Assembly: GCA_033344915.1 (NCBI GenBank)
Contig: JAWPML010000001.1
Span: forward strand, 472,369-536,368
Reading direction: 5' to 3'
Origin: Acidimicrobiales bacterium
GTDB lineage: Bacteria > Actinomycetota > Acidimicrobiia > Acidimicrobiales > Aldehydirespiratoraceae
Length of the DNA: 64,000 nt
Part shown: positions 9,285-17,850 of the stretch, piece by piece
Layout of the letters: every line of letters starts with the position of its first letter
How positions within the stretch are numbered: position 1 is the first letter of the stretch
Made by a program: the position numbers and the translations under genes
Notes under the pieces: generated by a model
Seen by the model: the letters and a program-made list of their open reading frames with translations, nothing else
What the model was told of the DNA's origin: nothing
Databases searched by the model: none

Positions 9285-9294
9285 ACGGTGATCG

Positions 9295-9300
9295 TATGAT
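9295..9300 (+). promoter_or_regulatory. putative -10 box TATGAT
   Basis: TATGAT lies 10 nt before the ATG at 9311, close to the TATAAT consensus. It favours 9311 over the in-frame ATG at 9296, which lies inside the box. Confidence 0.45.
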
Positions 9301-9310
9301 CTGGTCCCTG

Positions 9311-10687
9311 ATGGCGCCTGCATACTCCGATCTGTCGCTCTGGCTCGCGAACCCGGCGCTGGACCTCGCCCCGCGCGCCTCGCTCGACGGCGACACCGAC
9401 GTCGACATCGCGATCGTCGGTGGCGGCTTCACCGGCCTGTGGACCGCCTACTACCTGACCGAACGGGACCCGTCCCTGCGGATCATGGTGATCGAGCGCG
9501 ACATCTGCGGATTCGGCGCGTCGGGTCGCAACGGCGGGTGGATCGTCGGCGAACTCCCGGCCGGCGTTTCCACCTATGCCGCGCACGCCTCGCACGACGA
9601 GGCGATGCGGCAGGCCCGCACCCTCTTCGCCGCGGTGGACGAGGTCGGTCGGGTCGCCGAGGCCGAGGGCATCGCCTGCGGCTACGCGAAGGGCGGCGTG
9701 ATCCGCTGGGCCCGCAACGCGCCGCAGGCAGCGCGCCAGAAGGCCGAGGTGGCCCACGACCATGAGCAGGGCTTCACCGAGGACGAGGTCCGCCTCCTGA
9801 CCCCCGACGAGGCTCGCGCCTACGGCAATGCGTCCGACATCCGATCGGGCGTGTACTTCGCCGCGTGCGCGGCCCACGACCCGGCGCGGCTGGTGCGGGG
9901 GCTCGCCGCGGTGGTGGAGTCCCGCGGCGTCACGATCGTCGAGCAGACCGCGGCGTCGTCGGTCGTTCCCGGCCGCGTCGTGACCGATCACGGTACGGTC
10001 ACCGCCACCAACGTGATCCGGGCGACCGAGGCCTACACCCGTGACCTCGCCGGCGAGAAGCGGACGCTGATCCCGATCTACTCGCTCATGATCGCCACCG
10101 AGCCACTCGACGCGGCGACCCTCGCGGCGGTCGGGCTCGCCGATCGACCGACCTTCGCGGACGATCGCTACATGGTCGTCTACGGCCAACGGACCGAGGA
10201 CGACCGGATCGCCTTCGGCGGACGGGGCGTGCCCTACGCCTTCGGATCGGGAATCGACCCGAAGATCGAGAAGGACCGGACCGCCCACGACCTGATCCAT
10301 CGCACGCTCGTCGAGATCCTGCCCGATCTGGCCGACGTGGCGATCACCCATCGGTGGGGCGGCGTGCTCGGTGCGCCCCGCAACTGGACGCCGTCGCTGT
10401 GGCTCGACCGCGCGACCGGCTTCGGCACCGCCGGCGGCTACGTCGGCGAGGGTGTCGCCGCCGCGAACCTGGCCGGGCGGACCATGGCGGACCTGATCAC
10501 CGAGACCGACTCCGACCTCGTCTCGTTGCCGTGGGTCGGCATGCGCAGCCGCAAGTGGGAGCCCGAGCCGCTTCGTTGGCTCGGCGTGCGCGGCACCCGC
10601 ATGGTGATGGACCGTGCCGACGCCCACGAGTACGCGTCCGACACCCCCTCTCGCGCCGGCCGCATCGCCCACGGCCTCCTCCGCTGA
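9311..10687 (+). CDS. FAD-dependent amine oxidase (DAO family, PuuB/OrdL-like)
   Basis: 458-aa D-amino-acid-oxidase-fold flavoprotein. The dinucleotide-binding motif is IAIVGGGFTGLWTAYYL near residue 35, followed by the family's GASGRNGGWIVGELPAG segment and a C-terminal FGTAGGYVGEGVAAANLAGR flavin-contact region. Closest known relatives in organisation are gamma-glutamylputrescine oxidase (PuuB) and similar oxidases that deaminate polyamine derivatives with O2. The glutamine-synthetase-like PuuA that normally makes its substrate is not in this window. Divergent from the GNAT-aminotransferase pair, consistent with a shared regulated promoter region. Specific substrate assignment is inference. 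Confidence 0.85.
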   Translation: MAPAYSDLSLWLANPALDLAPRASLDGDTDVDIAIVGGGFTGLWTAYYLTERDPSLRIMVIERDICGFGASGRNGGWIVGELPAGVSTYAAHASHDEAMRQARTLFAAVDEVGRVAEAEGIACGYAKGGVIRWARNAPQAARQKAEVAHDHEQGFTEDEVRLLTPDEARAYGNASDIRSGVYFAACAAHDPARLVRGLAAVVESRGVTIVEQTAASSVVPGRVVTDHGTVTATNVIRATEAYTRDLAGEKRTLIPIYSLMIATEPLDAATLAAVGLADRPTFADDRYMVVYGQRTEDDRIAFGGRGVPYAFGSGIDPKIEKDRTAHDLIHRTLVEILPDLADVAITHRWGGVLGAPRNWTPSLWLDRATGFGTAGGYVGEGVAAANLAGRTMADLITETDSDLVSLPWVGMRSRKWEPEPLRWLGVRGTRMVMDRADAHEYASDTPSRAGRIAHGLLR

Positions 10688-10724
10688 CCCGCCAGGGCCT
10701 CAGCCCTACCCCCCCCGGCCAAGG

Positions 10725-10799
10725 GAATCTCTGGTCATGAAAGGGTCGAGATCGCGGGATCTCAAGGCCTCCGTTCGACCCTTTCATGACCAGAGATTC
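10725..10799. repeat. perfect 25-bp inverted repeat with 25-nt loop
   Basis: Arms at 10725-10749 and 10775-10799 are exact reverse complements (outer end GAATCTCTGG, inner end AAAGGGTCGA). The spacer can form a small internal hairpin: GAGATC and GATCTC pair around GCGG, sharing bases with the left arm. It fills most of the gap between two convergent genes, and its right arm directly touches the agmatinase stop codon. It may be a bidirectional terminator, but the long perfect stem without a T-run also suits a miniature mobile or REP-type element. Confidence 0.8.
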
Positions 10800-11768
10800 T
10801 TATCGAGGGGAGGCGGTGCGGCGCTGGTCGGCGAGGAGACAGAGCATGTCGTGGGCGATGGTGGCGGCCGCGAGGGCGGTGATCTCGGCATGGTCGTAGG
10901 CGGGCGCGACCTCGACGACGTCGAAGCCGACGAGGTTGCACTCGCCGAGGGACCGCAGGATCGCGAGCGCCTGGGCGGTCGACAGGCCGCCGACGACCGG
11001 CGTGCCGGTGCCCGGCGCGAAGGACGGGTCGAGGCAGTCGATGTCGAAGGTGACATACGCCTTGTGGTCGCCGATCACGGAGCGGATGTCGTGCACCACG
11101 GCAGCCGGCCCGTGCTCGTGGATCCAGGGCGCGGTGCGGACCGTGAACCCGTGGTCGTCGGGATTGACGGTGCGGATGCCGATCTGGATCGACCGGGCCG
11201 GATCGACGATGCCCTCGCGGGCGGCCCGCAGGAACATCGATCCGTGGTCGAGACGTTCGCCGTCGTCGGGCCAGGTGTCGCTGTGGGCGTCGAAGTGGAT
11301 CAGGGCGAGCGGCCCGTGCACCTTCGCGTGCGCCTTGAGCAGGGGATAGGTGACGAAGTGGTCGCCGCCCAGCGTGAGCATCGTCGTGTCGGTCGCCAGG
11401 ATCGCGTCGGCGTGGGCCTCGATCACCTCGACGGCGTGGTGCTGGTACCCGAAGTCGAACTGGCAGTCGCCGTAGTCGACGACCTCGAGATGATCGAAGG
11501 GGTCGAATCCCCAGGGAAACCCGTCGAGCTCCGCCACCATCGAACTGGCGGCGCGTACGGCACGGGGGCCGAGTCGCGCCCCGGCCCGATTGCTCGTCGC
11601 CGAGTCGAAGGGGATGCCCGAGACGGCGACGTCGACGCCGTCCAACTCCCGGGAGTAGCGCCGCCGCAGAAACGACAGCGCGCCGCCGTAGGGCATCTCG
11701 GGGAACTTCGGCTCCCCGGGACGGCCCCGGAAGGCGAAGTCGCCCTCCGGCGGCGTGCTGTCGCTCAC
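10800..11768 (-). CDS. speB: agmatinase (ureohydrolase family)
   Basis: 322-aa binuclear manganese enzyme of the arginase/agmatinase family, predicted to hydrolyse agmatine to putrescine and urea. Metal ligands and signature motifs are plain: GGDHFVTYP, HFDAHSDTW and FDIDCLDPSFAPGTGTP. A related substrate such as guanidinobutyrate cannot be excluded by motif. GTG start at 11768. It is the last gene of a run of same-strand genes (C45 enzyme, potA, potB, potC, potD, speB) with 28 bp between it and potD, so imported agmatine or putrescine is the likely subject of the operon. Confidence 0.92.
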   Translation of the reverse strand: MSDSTPPEGDFAFRGRPGEPKFPEMPYGGALSFLRRRYSRELDGVDVAVSGIPFDSATSNRAGARLGPRAVRAASSMVAELDGFPWGFDPFDHLEVVDYGDCQFDFGYQHHAVEVIEAHADAILATDTTMLTLGGDHFVTYPLLKAHAKVHGPLALIHFDAHSDTWPDDGERLDHGSMFLRAAREGIVDPARSIQIGIRTVNPDDHGFTVRTAPWIHEHGPAAVVHDIRSVIGDHKAYVTFDIDCLDPSFAPGTGTPVVGGLSTAQALAILRSLGECNLVGFDVVEVAPAYDHAEITALAAATIAHDMLCLLADQRRTASPR

Positions 11769-11796
11769 GTTCCGATCGTCTCGACGCTCGCCCGGC

Positions 11797-12900
11797 TCAG
11801 CCCTTCGCCTCGATGAACGCGTCCGAGAAGTTGGTCTCGAAGTCGCCCGTGTCGGCGATGAACTCCAGGGTGCTGGTGTCCGTCGGGTACACGATCGGAT
11901 CCGACAGCACGTCCGGATCGATGAACTCGACGGCAGCTGCGTTCGGGCTGGCGTAGTAGTTCCAGTTGGTCAGCGCCGCCCCATTCTCGGCATCCAGCAG
12001 GAAGTCGATGAAGGCGTGGGCCGTGCACGGATGCGGCGCGTCGGCCACGACGGACATGTTGTCGACCCAGCGGGTGCCGCCCTCCTCGGGAACGAAGTAG
12101 GCGTACTGGTCGGGATCGTCGGCCTCGTCGAACTGGACGATGAAGTTGCCGGAGTACCCGTGGGCCACCGCCGAGTTGCCGGCGACGAGCAACTCGTCGT
12201 ACTGGTCGGAGTCGTACGCGGCCAGCGCACCGGTGGCCTCGGCGACCAGCGCCTTCGCCTCGTCGAGCTCGCTCTCGCTCGTGGTGTTGAGCGAGTAGCC
12301 CAGGTACTTCAGCGCCGCGCCCATGGTCTCGCGGGGATCGTTCAGCAGCGTGATGGCACCGTCGAGCCCGTACTGCTCGCGCAGCTCCGGGTCGAAGACG
12401 AGGCCCCACGTCTCGGGGACGTCCTCGCCGGTGACCGCGAGGTCCACCCCGAGACCCGTGGTACCCCACTGGTAGGGCACCGAGTACTCGCCGTCGGGAT
12501 CGAACGGCAGGCCCGAGGCGAAGTCCGGATCGAGGTTGTCGATGTTCGACAGGGCATCGCGCTGGATCGGGGCGATGTCGCCGAGGTCGATCAGGATCGA
12601 CACCATGTAGTCCGACGGCACGATGAGGTCGTAGCCACTGTTGCCGGCCGAGATGATCGGCTGCATCGCCTCGTTGGAGTCGTAGTTGTCCTCGTTGACG
12701 GACACGCCGTACTCGGCCTCGAACGCGGACTTCAGATCGGGGTCGATGTACTCGGCCCAGTTGTAGAGGTTGAGGTCGCCGTCGGTCTGACCGACCTCGC
12801 AGGTGGTCGAGGCGGAGTCGCTGTCGTCGCCGCACGCGCCGGCGAGCAGGGCGAAGGCGAGGAGTCCGGCGCAGAGCCGGATCAGGGTTCGCAGGGTCAT
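11797..12900 (-). CDS. potD: polyamine-binding lipoprotein of ABC transporter (PotD/PotF-like)
   Basis: Extracytoplasmic solute-binding protein of the spermidine/putrescine family, 367 aa. Signal peptide with lipobox LLAGAC and lipidated Cys23, followed by a short acidic Ser/Asp linker. The mature part begins with LNLYNWAEYIDP, a hallmark of PotD/PotF, and contains DLIVPSDYMV and VPYQWGTTGLG typical of the ligand cleft. Placed downstream of potA-B-C, as expected for substrate delivery to the PotBC channel. 64 bp separate it from potC. Confidence 0.93.
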   Translation of the reverse strand: MTLRTLIRLCAGLLAFALLAGACGDDSDSASTTCEVGQTDGDLNLYNWAEYIDPDLKSAFEAEYGVSVNEDNYDSNEAMQPIISAGNSGYDLIVPSDYMVSILIDLGDIAPIQRDALSNIDNLDPDFASGLPFDPDGEYSVPYQWGTTGLGVDLAVTGEDVPETWGLVFDPELREQYGLDGAITLLNDPRETMGAALKYLGYSLNTTSESELDEAKALVAEATGALAAYDSDQYDELLVAGNSAVAHGYSGNFIVQFDEADDPDQYAYFVPEEGGTRWVDNMSVVADAPHPCTAHAFIDFLLDAENGAALTNWNYYASPNAAAVEFIDPDVLSDPIVYPTDTSTLEFIADTGDFETNFSDAFIEAKG

Positions 12901-12964
12901 GGAAGCTCCTTGGGATGCCCAGTCGACGGTGGGCGGCGGGTTTGCGCCAGAGCGTAGTGCCGAG

Positions 12965-13807
12965 TCAATCCGCCGTGCTGGAGCGCACCCGCTGGGCGAG
13001 GAGACTCAACAGCACGAGAACGATCGAGGCTCCGAGCATCACGACGGACACGGCGTTGATCACCGGTGTCACGCCCTTGCGGATCAGCGAGAACACGCGG
13101 ACGGGCAGCGTCGTGGCGTTGGGGCCGGCGACGAACTGGGTGATGACGACGTCGTCGAGCGAGAGGGTCAGCGCGAGCAGGGCGCCACCCGCGATGCCCG
13201 GCGCGATCTGGGGCAGGGTGACATGGCGGAACGTGCGCCAGCGGGAGGCGTAGAGGTCCAGCGCCGCCTCCTCCAACTCGGTGCTCATCCCCGCGAGCCG
13301 GGCCCGCACGACCACGGAGACGAAGCTGATGTTGAACGCGATGTGGCTCAGCGTGATCGTGCCGAAACCCTTGCTGTAGGAGGTGCCGAACAGGTCGTTG
13401 GTGACGTCGATCGCCTCGCTGAAGAACAGCAGCATCATCACAGCCATCGTCACGTCGGGAATGATGATCGGGAGATAGAGCAGACCGTCGAAGAAGCCAC
13501 GTCCCCGGAATCGGAAGCGCTCGAGCGCGAGGGCGGCGAGCGTGCCGAGGATGACGGAGACGACCGTGGACCAGAGGGCGACGCGGATCGAGACCCACAG
13601 AGAGTCGGTGAGCTGCTCGTCGGCCCAGAAGTCGCCGTACCAGTGCGTCGTGAAGCCGCCCCAGCGGCCGACGAGCCGGTCGTCGCTGAACGAGAAGATC
13701 GTGAGGATGACGATCGGCGCGTAGAAGAAGCCGTACACGAGCGCGGCGTTGACGGTGAGGCCGGCGCGGGTCAGGCCGCGGGGCTTGGCGGTGTCGCTGA
13801 CGCTCAC
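12965..13807 (-). CDS. potC: polyamine ABC transporter permease PotC
   Basis: 280-aa inner-membrane permease with about six transmembrane helices. The EAA loop, which docks to the ATPase, reads LEEAALDLYASRWRTFRHV. I placed the start at GTG 13807, which gives MSVSDTAKPRG and a 4-nt overlap with the potB stop; the frame is open much further upstream but that part overlaps potB. Forms the channel with PotB. Confidence 0.93.
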   Translation of the reverse strand: MSVSDTAKPRGLTRAGLTVNAALVYGFFYAPIVILTIFSFSDDRLVGRWGGFTTHWYGDFWADEQLTDSLWVSIRVALWSTVVSVILGTLAALALERFRFRGRGFFDGLLYLPIIIPDVTMAVMMLLFFSEAIDVTNDLFGTSYSKGFGTITLSHIAFNISFVSVVVRARLAGMSTELEEAALDLYASRWRTFRHVTLPQIAPGIAGGALLALTLSLDDVVITQFVAGPNATTLPVRVFSLIRKGVTPVINAVSVVMLGASIVLVLLSLLAQRVRSSTAD

Positions 13808-14730
13808 AGGTTCTTCCCGCCGGATCGGAAGTAGACGCGCGTCGCCAGGAGCATGACGCCGAGCAGGACGACGGAGAGCGCCGCGCCGAAGGGCCCGTTC
13901 CGGGCCGTCAGGAACTGCACGACGATGTAGCTGCCGAGCAGGACCTCCTTGTCGCCACCCAGGATCGCCGGGGTGACGTAGGCACCCATGCTCGGCACGA
14001 AGACCAGGATCGAGCCGGCGATGATGCCGGGCATCGACAGGGGGATGAGGACGCGGCGCAGCGTCTGCCACCCGGACGCGTAGAGATCGCGGCTTGCCTC
14101 CACGAGGCGGAGGTCGATGCGCTCGATGGACGCGTAGAGGGGGAGGATCATGAACGGCAGGAAGCCGTAGACCATGCCGATCACCACCGCCCGCTGGGTG
14201 AACAGCAGGTCGAACTGGCCGAGGCCGAGGGCGCTCGTGGTGTCGTCGAACACGCCGTCGTTCTCGAGGATCAGGCGCCACGCGTAGTTGCGGACCAGGA
14301 AGTTCGTCCAGAACGGGATCATCACGAACACGAGCATCAGGTTGCGGACGATCGGCTTGCGGGTGGCGAGGAAATAGGCGAACGGGTAGGCGACCAGCAG
14401 GCAGATGACGGTCGTGATCAGCGCCAGGAAGACCGACCGGTACAGGATCGTCCGCACGATCGGCTCGCCGAGCTTCTCGTACGAGTCGAGGTTCCAATCG
14501 CGCCACTCGGTGGTGCCACCGCGGCTGCGGGTCGCGAACGAATTGATCACCACGATGATGAAGGGGACGACGAAGAACAGCAGCAGGTAGGCGTAGGCCG
14601 GCACGGCCAGGAAGAACCCTCGCCAGGAGTCGGCTCGGGCGGCCGCCTTCTCGAACTCCGGCGTCACCGCCGGCGGTTCCGGGTCCGCCCCGGCCTCCGG
14701 CGCCGGCCCCGGATCGTCGACGAGGGTCAC
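13804..14730 (-). CDS. potB: polyamine ABC transporter permease PotB
   Basis: 308-aa permease with an N-terminal cytoplasmic Pro/Glu-rich extension of about 35 residues, then six or so transmembrane helices. The EAA loop reads LVEASRDLYASGWQTLRRV, very like that of PotC, as expected for the heterodimer. FWTNFLVRNYAWRLIL is typical of PotB. GTG start at 14730, four bases from the potA stop. Confidence 0.93.
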   Translation of the reverse strand: MTLVDDPGPAPEAGADPEPPAVTPEFEKAAARADSWRGFFLAVPAYAYLLLFFVVPFIIVVINSFATRSRGGTTEWRDWNLDSYEKLGEPIVRTILYRSVFLALITTVICLLVAYPFAYFLATRKPIVRNLMLVFVMIPFWTNFLVRNYAWRLILENDGVFDDTTSALGLGQFDLLFTQRAVVIGMVYGFLPFMILPLYASIERIDLRLVEASRDLYASGWQTLRRVLIPLSMPGIIAGSILVFVPSMGAYVTPAILGGDKEVLLGSYIVVQFLTARNGPFGAALSVVLLGVMLLATRVYFRSGGKNL

Positions 14731-14734
14731 GCCC

Positions 14735-15808
14735 TCAGTCCTCCACCACGGAACCGGCGTCCGGTTCCCACGACACCGCGACCTCGCTCCCGATCTCCGG
14801 CAGTGCGGTGTCGGCCCGCTTCTCGATCCGCACGTCGAGGCGCATCCAGTCGAGCGCCACGGTGAGGATCACGGCATTGCCGAGATACGTCATCTGGTCG
14901 AGGCGTCCGCCGACGCTCGGCCTTCCGGCCGGTACTGCCTCCGGCGGGTGGATCTCCGCTCGTTCGGGCCGCAGGCTGATCGCCACGGTGGTACCGACGG
15001 CGGTCGCGCCGGTGTCCACCGGCACGCGCGTGCCGTTGGCGAGACACACGGTGCCCGCCGCCTCGACGGTGCCGTCGAGCAGGTTGGTCTGGCCGATGAA
15101 GTCGGCGACGAAGCGGTTGGCCGGCCGCTCGTAGATCTCCTCGGGCGACCCGACCTGGAGCAGCTTCCCCTCGTTCATCACGCCGATCCGGTCGCTCATC
15201 GTGAGCGCCTCCTCCTGATCGTGGGTGACGAACACGAAGGTGATCCCCACCTCGCGCTGCAGGGTCTTCAGCTCGCGTTGCATCTCCTGGCGCAGCTTCA
15301 GGTCGAGCGCCCCGAGGGGCTCGTCGAGCAGGAGCACCTTCGGGCTGTTGACGAGGGCCCGGGCCAGGGCGACCCGCTGCTGTTGGCCGCCCGAGAGCTG
15401 GTCGGGGCGCCGCTGTTCCATCCCGTCCATGTGGACGAGCCGGATCGCCTCCTCGGCCCGGTTCGCCGCCTCGGCCTTGGCGACCTTCTGCATCTTCAGG
15501 CCGAAGGCGACGTTCTGGAGCACGTTCATGTGCGGGAAGAGGGCGTAGCTCTGGAAGACCGTGTTGACCGGCCGTTTGTTGGGCGGAAGCGTGCCGACCT
15601 CGTCGCCGAAGATGCGCAGGCTGCCCTCGGTCGGGAACTCGAGGCCGGCAATCATCCGCAGTGTCGTCGTCTTGCCGCATCCGGACGGCCCGAGGAGGGC
15701 GAAGAACTCGCCGTCGGCGATGTCGAGACGGACGTCGTCGACCGCGACCACGTCGTCGAACCGTTTGGTGATGCCCCCGAGGGCGACGGCGGCGGCCGTG
15801 TCGTTCAC
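14735..15808 (-). CDS. potA: polyamine ABC transporter ATPase PotA
   Basis: 357-aa ATPase that powers the PotBC permease. Walker [13 protein letters not shown] signature [15 protein letters not shown], Walker [12 protein letters not shown], switch His in [10 protein letters not shown], and a C-terminal TOBE-type domain from about residue 235. The start is GTG 15808 ([12 protein letters not shown]), which overlaps the stop of the upstream C45 gene by 4 nt; longer in-frame extensions lie inside that gene. Confidence 0.94.
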   Translation of the reverse strand: MNDTAAAVALGGITKRFDDVVAVDDVRLDIADGEFFALLGPSGCGKTTTLRMIAGLEFPTEGSLRIFGDEVGTLPPNKRPVNTVFQSYALFPHMNVLQNVAFGLKMQKVAKAEAANRAEEAIRLVHMDGMEQRRPDQLSGGQQQRVALARALVNSPKVLLLDEPLGALDLKLRQEMQRELKTLQREVGITFVFVTHDQEEALTMSDRIGVMNEGKLLQVGSPEEIYERPANRFVADFIGQTNLLDGTVEAAGTVCLANGTRVPVDTGATAVGTTVAISLRPERAEIHPPEAVPAGRPSVGGRLDQMTYLGNAVILTVALDWMRLDVRIEKRADTALPEIGSEVAVSWEPDAGSVVED

Positions 15809-16899
15809 GAAGCCACTCCGGCGAATGCCACCTTCTGGTAGTCGTTCTCGCGGGGCAGACCCCAGCAGGCCCAGAACTCCTTCGTGCGGGGCCGCATGAT
15901 GGCCGCCCCACTCGACTCGATGTGGCTCGGCTCGGTGGAGATCTGGCACACCGCGCCGGCGGTGAGCGCCATGAGGTCGTCCGCCGTGATGCCGTCGCGG
16001 TCGAGCTCGGCCGTGGCGGTCTCGAGCCGGAAGCGCGAACTGGCCTGGAGAGCGTCCGCCCGCAGCCCCTCGACCGCCTGTGTCTCCGGAGTGGTCGTGT
16101 GGTTCGTGTGGGAGAGCGCGGCGTCGGCGAGGGGCGTGACGGGGCGCGCCGTCGGCATCGCCTCGATGTTGTATCCCTCGCCCGCGGCGTCGAACACCAT
16201 GAAGTTGTGGCCGCCGGCGAGATCGGCGCCGAGGATCACGTCACGCGCCGCGCCGGCGCTTTCCTGATGGAGGGCTTCGCGCACGACGGACGGCCAGGTG
16301 ACGCCGATGCCCCCGTCGGCCGCCGTGAGGTTGTTGATGCCGACGCAGACGCCGAGTTCGTTCATCCCGATCTGACCGAGGCATCCCGTGGTGGTGAAGA
16401 CGAGGGCCGCCGGTGCGTCGTCGGGCCGGGTGCGCAGCAGCACGACATAGTCGGTCGCCGAATCGTGCATGTCCCAGGTCTGGCCGAAGAACCCGGCGCC
16501 GTCGGCGCGATGGTCGGGCACGATGAACGAGGTGCAGTCGTCCTCCGCGACCTCGGGTGGATGTGGCCCGCCGAGGTTGGCTCGGACCGTGTCGACGAAG
16601 TCGGTGAAGCCGCCGACGACGATCGCCTCCGCGGGGGTGATGCCGGCCCCGTCGGCCATGGCGAGCATCTCCTCGTGGAGCCGCGGGGAGAACGCGGCAT
16701 GGGCGGGCAGGCACTGCTCGGCGAGGTCGAGCACCGTGGCGCGATCGACGGGGCCGCCGCTCCATGAGCCCGCGGCGACGAGGCGGACCCGTTCGTCGGT
16801 GTAGGCCCTGATCTCGTCGGCGTGGCGAGTGCCGTGGGTGTGGCCCATCGCGGCCGGTGAACCGGCCACGTCGAGCACGCGAATCGGCGGACGTTGCAC
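15805..16899 (-). CDS. C45-family (acyl-CoA:6-APA acyltransferase-like) Ntn hydrolase
   Basis: 364-aa member of the family containing fungal isopenicillin-N acyltransferase, whose proenzyme cuts itself to expose an N-terminal Cys nucleophile. The probable cleavage site is [13 protein letters not shown], where Cys starts the mature subunit. Other family features are [10 protein letters not shown] and [22 protein letters not shown] 16899 is chosen as start because it gives the family-like [19 protein letters not shown]. The stop overlaps the potA start, placing it first in the Pot operon. Hydrolysis or transfer of an acyl group on a polyamine-like amide is an attractive inference but is not shown by sequence. 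Confidence 0.85.
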   Translation of the reverse strand: MQRPPIRVLDVAGSPAAMGHTHGTRHADEIRAYTDERVRLVAAGSWSGGPVDRATVLDLAEQCLPAHAAFSPRLHEEMLAMADGAGITPAEAIVVGGFTDFVDTVRANLGGPHPPEVAEDDCTSFIVPDHRADGAGFFGQTWDMHDSATDYVVLLRTRPDDAPAALVFTTTGCLGQIGMNELGVCVGINNLTAADGGIGVTWPSVVREALHQESAGAARDVILGADLAGGHNFMVFDAAGEGYNIEAMPTARPVTPLADAALSHTNHTTTPETQAVEGLRADALQASSRFRLETATAELDRDGITADDLMALTAGAVCQISTEPSHIESSGAAIMRPRTKEFWACWGLPRENDYQKVAFAGVAS

Positions 16900-16933
16900 C
16901 CTCGTTCTCCCCTCGAGCGCAGGCGGATGCCGC

Positions 16934-16939
16934 ACTTTA
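16934..16939 (-). promoter_or_regulatory. possible -10 box TAAAGT before the C45-pot operon
   Basis: On the minus strand TAAAGT lies 34 nt before the C45 start and just after the stop of the thioredoxin-domain gene. It would give the pot operon its own promoter. No good -35 match was seen; read-through from the upstream gene remains possible. Confidence 0.3.
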
Positions 16940-16952
16940 GCCCCGAGCCGGT

Positions 16953-17711
16953 TCAGCTGAAGGTGGGGATCGCCTCGATGATCTGCTGCTGCTCGTCGGC
17001 CCCGAATCCGTAGAAGAGTTCGGTGCCGGTGGTGAGGTCCGGCGACATGACCTTCATCTGGCTGTTCACGCGGACGCCGAAGGTCTGCCACGTCACGAAC
17101 GACGGGTCCCACAGCATCTCGGGCGTCTCGACGCCGGTGTCGGCCAGGAAGTCGAGGGCGTACTCGAAGTCGTCCTGGGCGCCGACGCCGAGGACCTGGA
17201 TCTCACCTTCGTGCTCTCGAGCGAACTGCTCGATGGCGGGGCCCTCACGCCGGCACGTGGGTCAATGGGGCGCCCAGAACCAGAGCAGCACGGGACGGTC
17301 GCCGGTCACCGCGTCCGCGATCGTGGTCGGTTCACCGGTCTTGACGTCGAGGACCTCGAGGGTGCGGACGTCGTCGCTCGGCTCGAGATCGTCGATGTTC
17401 GTCTCGGCGGCGGCCGCGGCGTCGACCGGTGCGGTGGCGTCGCCCTCATCGGCAGGATCGGTCCCGTCCTCGACGGCCGGATCGGTCCCGTCCTCGACGG
17501 CCGGATCGGTCCCGGTCTCGGTATCGGTCTCGGTGGGTTCGGGTCCGTCGACGTCGGTGTCATCCGATCCGGCGTTCACGCTTCCCGTGCTCGTTCCGGT
17601 GCCCGTGTCCGCCTCGGGGGCGGTGGTCGTCGCGGGGTCGGAGCCGCATGCCGACGCCGTCAACACCAGCGCGATGACGACGGCGAGCAGCCCTGCGGGG
17701 GACGAGGGCAT
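16953..17711 (-). CDS. thioredoxin-domain (TlpA-like) lipoprotein with in-frame UGA at the first active-site Cys; probable selenoprotein
   Basis: Read through the TGA at 17262-17264, the frame gives 252 residues. A signal peptide with lipobox TASAC (lipid Cys22) is followed by an acidic Thr/Asp/Glu linker (residues ~25-110) and a thioredoxin-like domain. The active site reads WFWAPH-U-PTCRR: Sec150 stands where TlpA proteins have the nucleophilic Cys of CxxC, and Cys153 is the resolving residue. The 102 sense codons after the TGA hold no other stop and encode a sensible domain to a TGA at 16953-16955. Conventional calling would end the protein at residue 149, one residue before the redox centre. 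The usual cis-Pro motif is not obvious (GVRVNSQMKV). Alternatives are a Cys-to-stop mutation or a sequencing error. The selA, selB, selC and selD genes are not in this window. Confidence 0.72.
17235..17251 (-). promoter_or_regulatory. candidate bacterial SECIS stem-loop
   Basis: In the mRNA a GGCG/CGCC helix closes a 9-nt loop starting U-G, 11 to 27 nt after the UGA (stem begins 14 nt from its first base). Bacterial SECIS elements are short hairpins directly 3' of the UGA with a G among the first loop bases; this one is at the short end of the usual distance. Alternative pairings (GCC with GGC) exist. Folding has not been computed. Confidence 0.3.
17455..17514 (-). repeat. 24-bp tandem repeat encoding the lipoprotein linker
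   Basis: Two identical 24-bp copies (17455-17478, 17479-17502) and a half copy. They encode repeats of TDPAVEDG in the acidic linker between lipid anchor and thioredoxin domain. The exact identity suggests recent slippage. Confidence 0.85.
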
Positions 17712-17850
17712 CGGTGACCACGGTAGCGAACGCCGTTCGCCCCGGTGCGCCGACCGGTCGTCAACTGTCGCCACCCGGGCAATCCGGCCGAATGACGATC
17801 GCGTGCCCCCGGACTGGAATGGCCGGTGGCTTACTGCGTTGAATGGGGAC

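Noticed and set aside
17262-17711. A complete 149-aa protein ending at WFWAPH
   Set aside because: Ending a TlpA-like domain one residue before its CxxC makes no functional sense, and the frame continues with a plausible domain, so I read it as one gene with an internal UGA.
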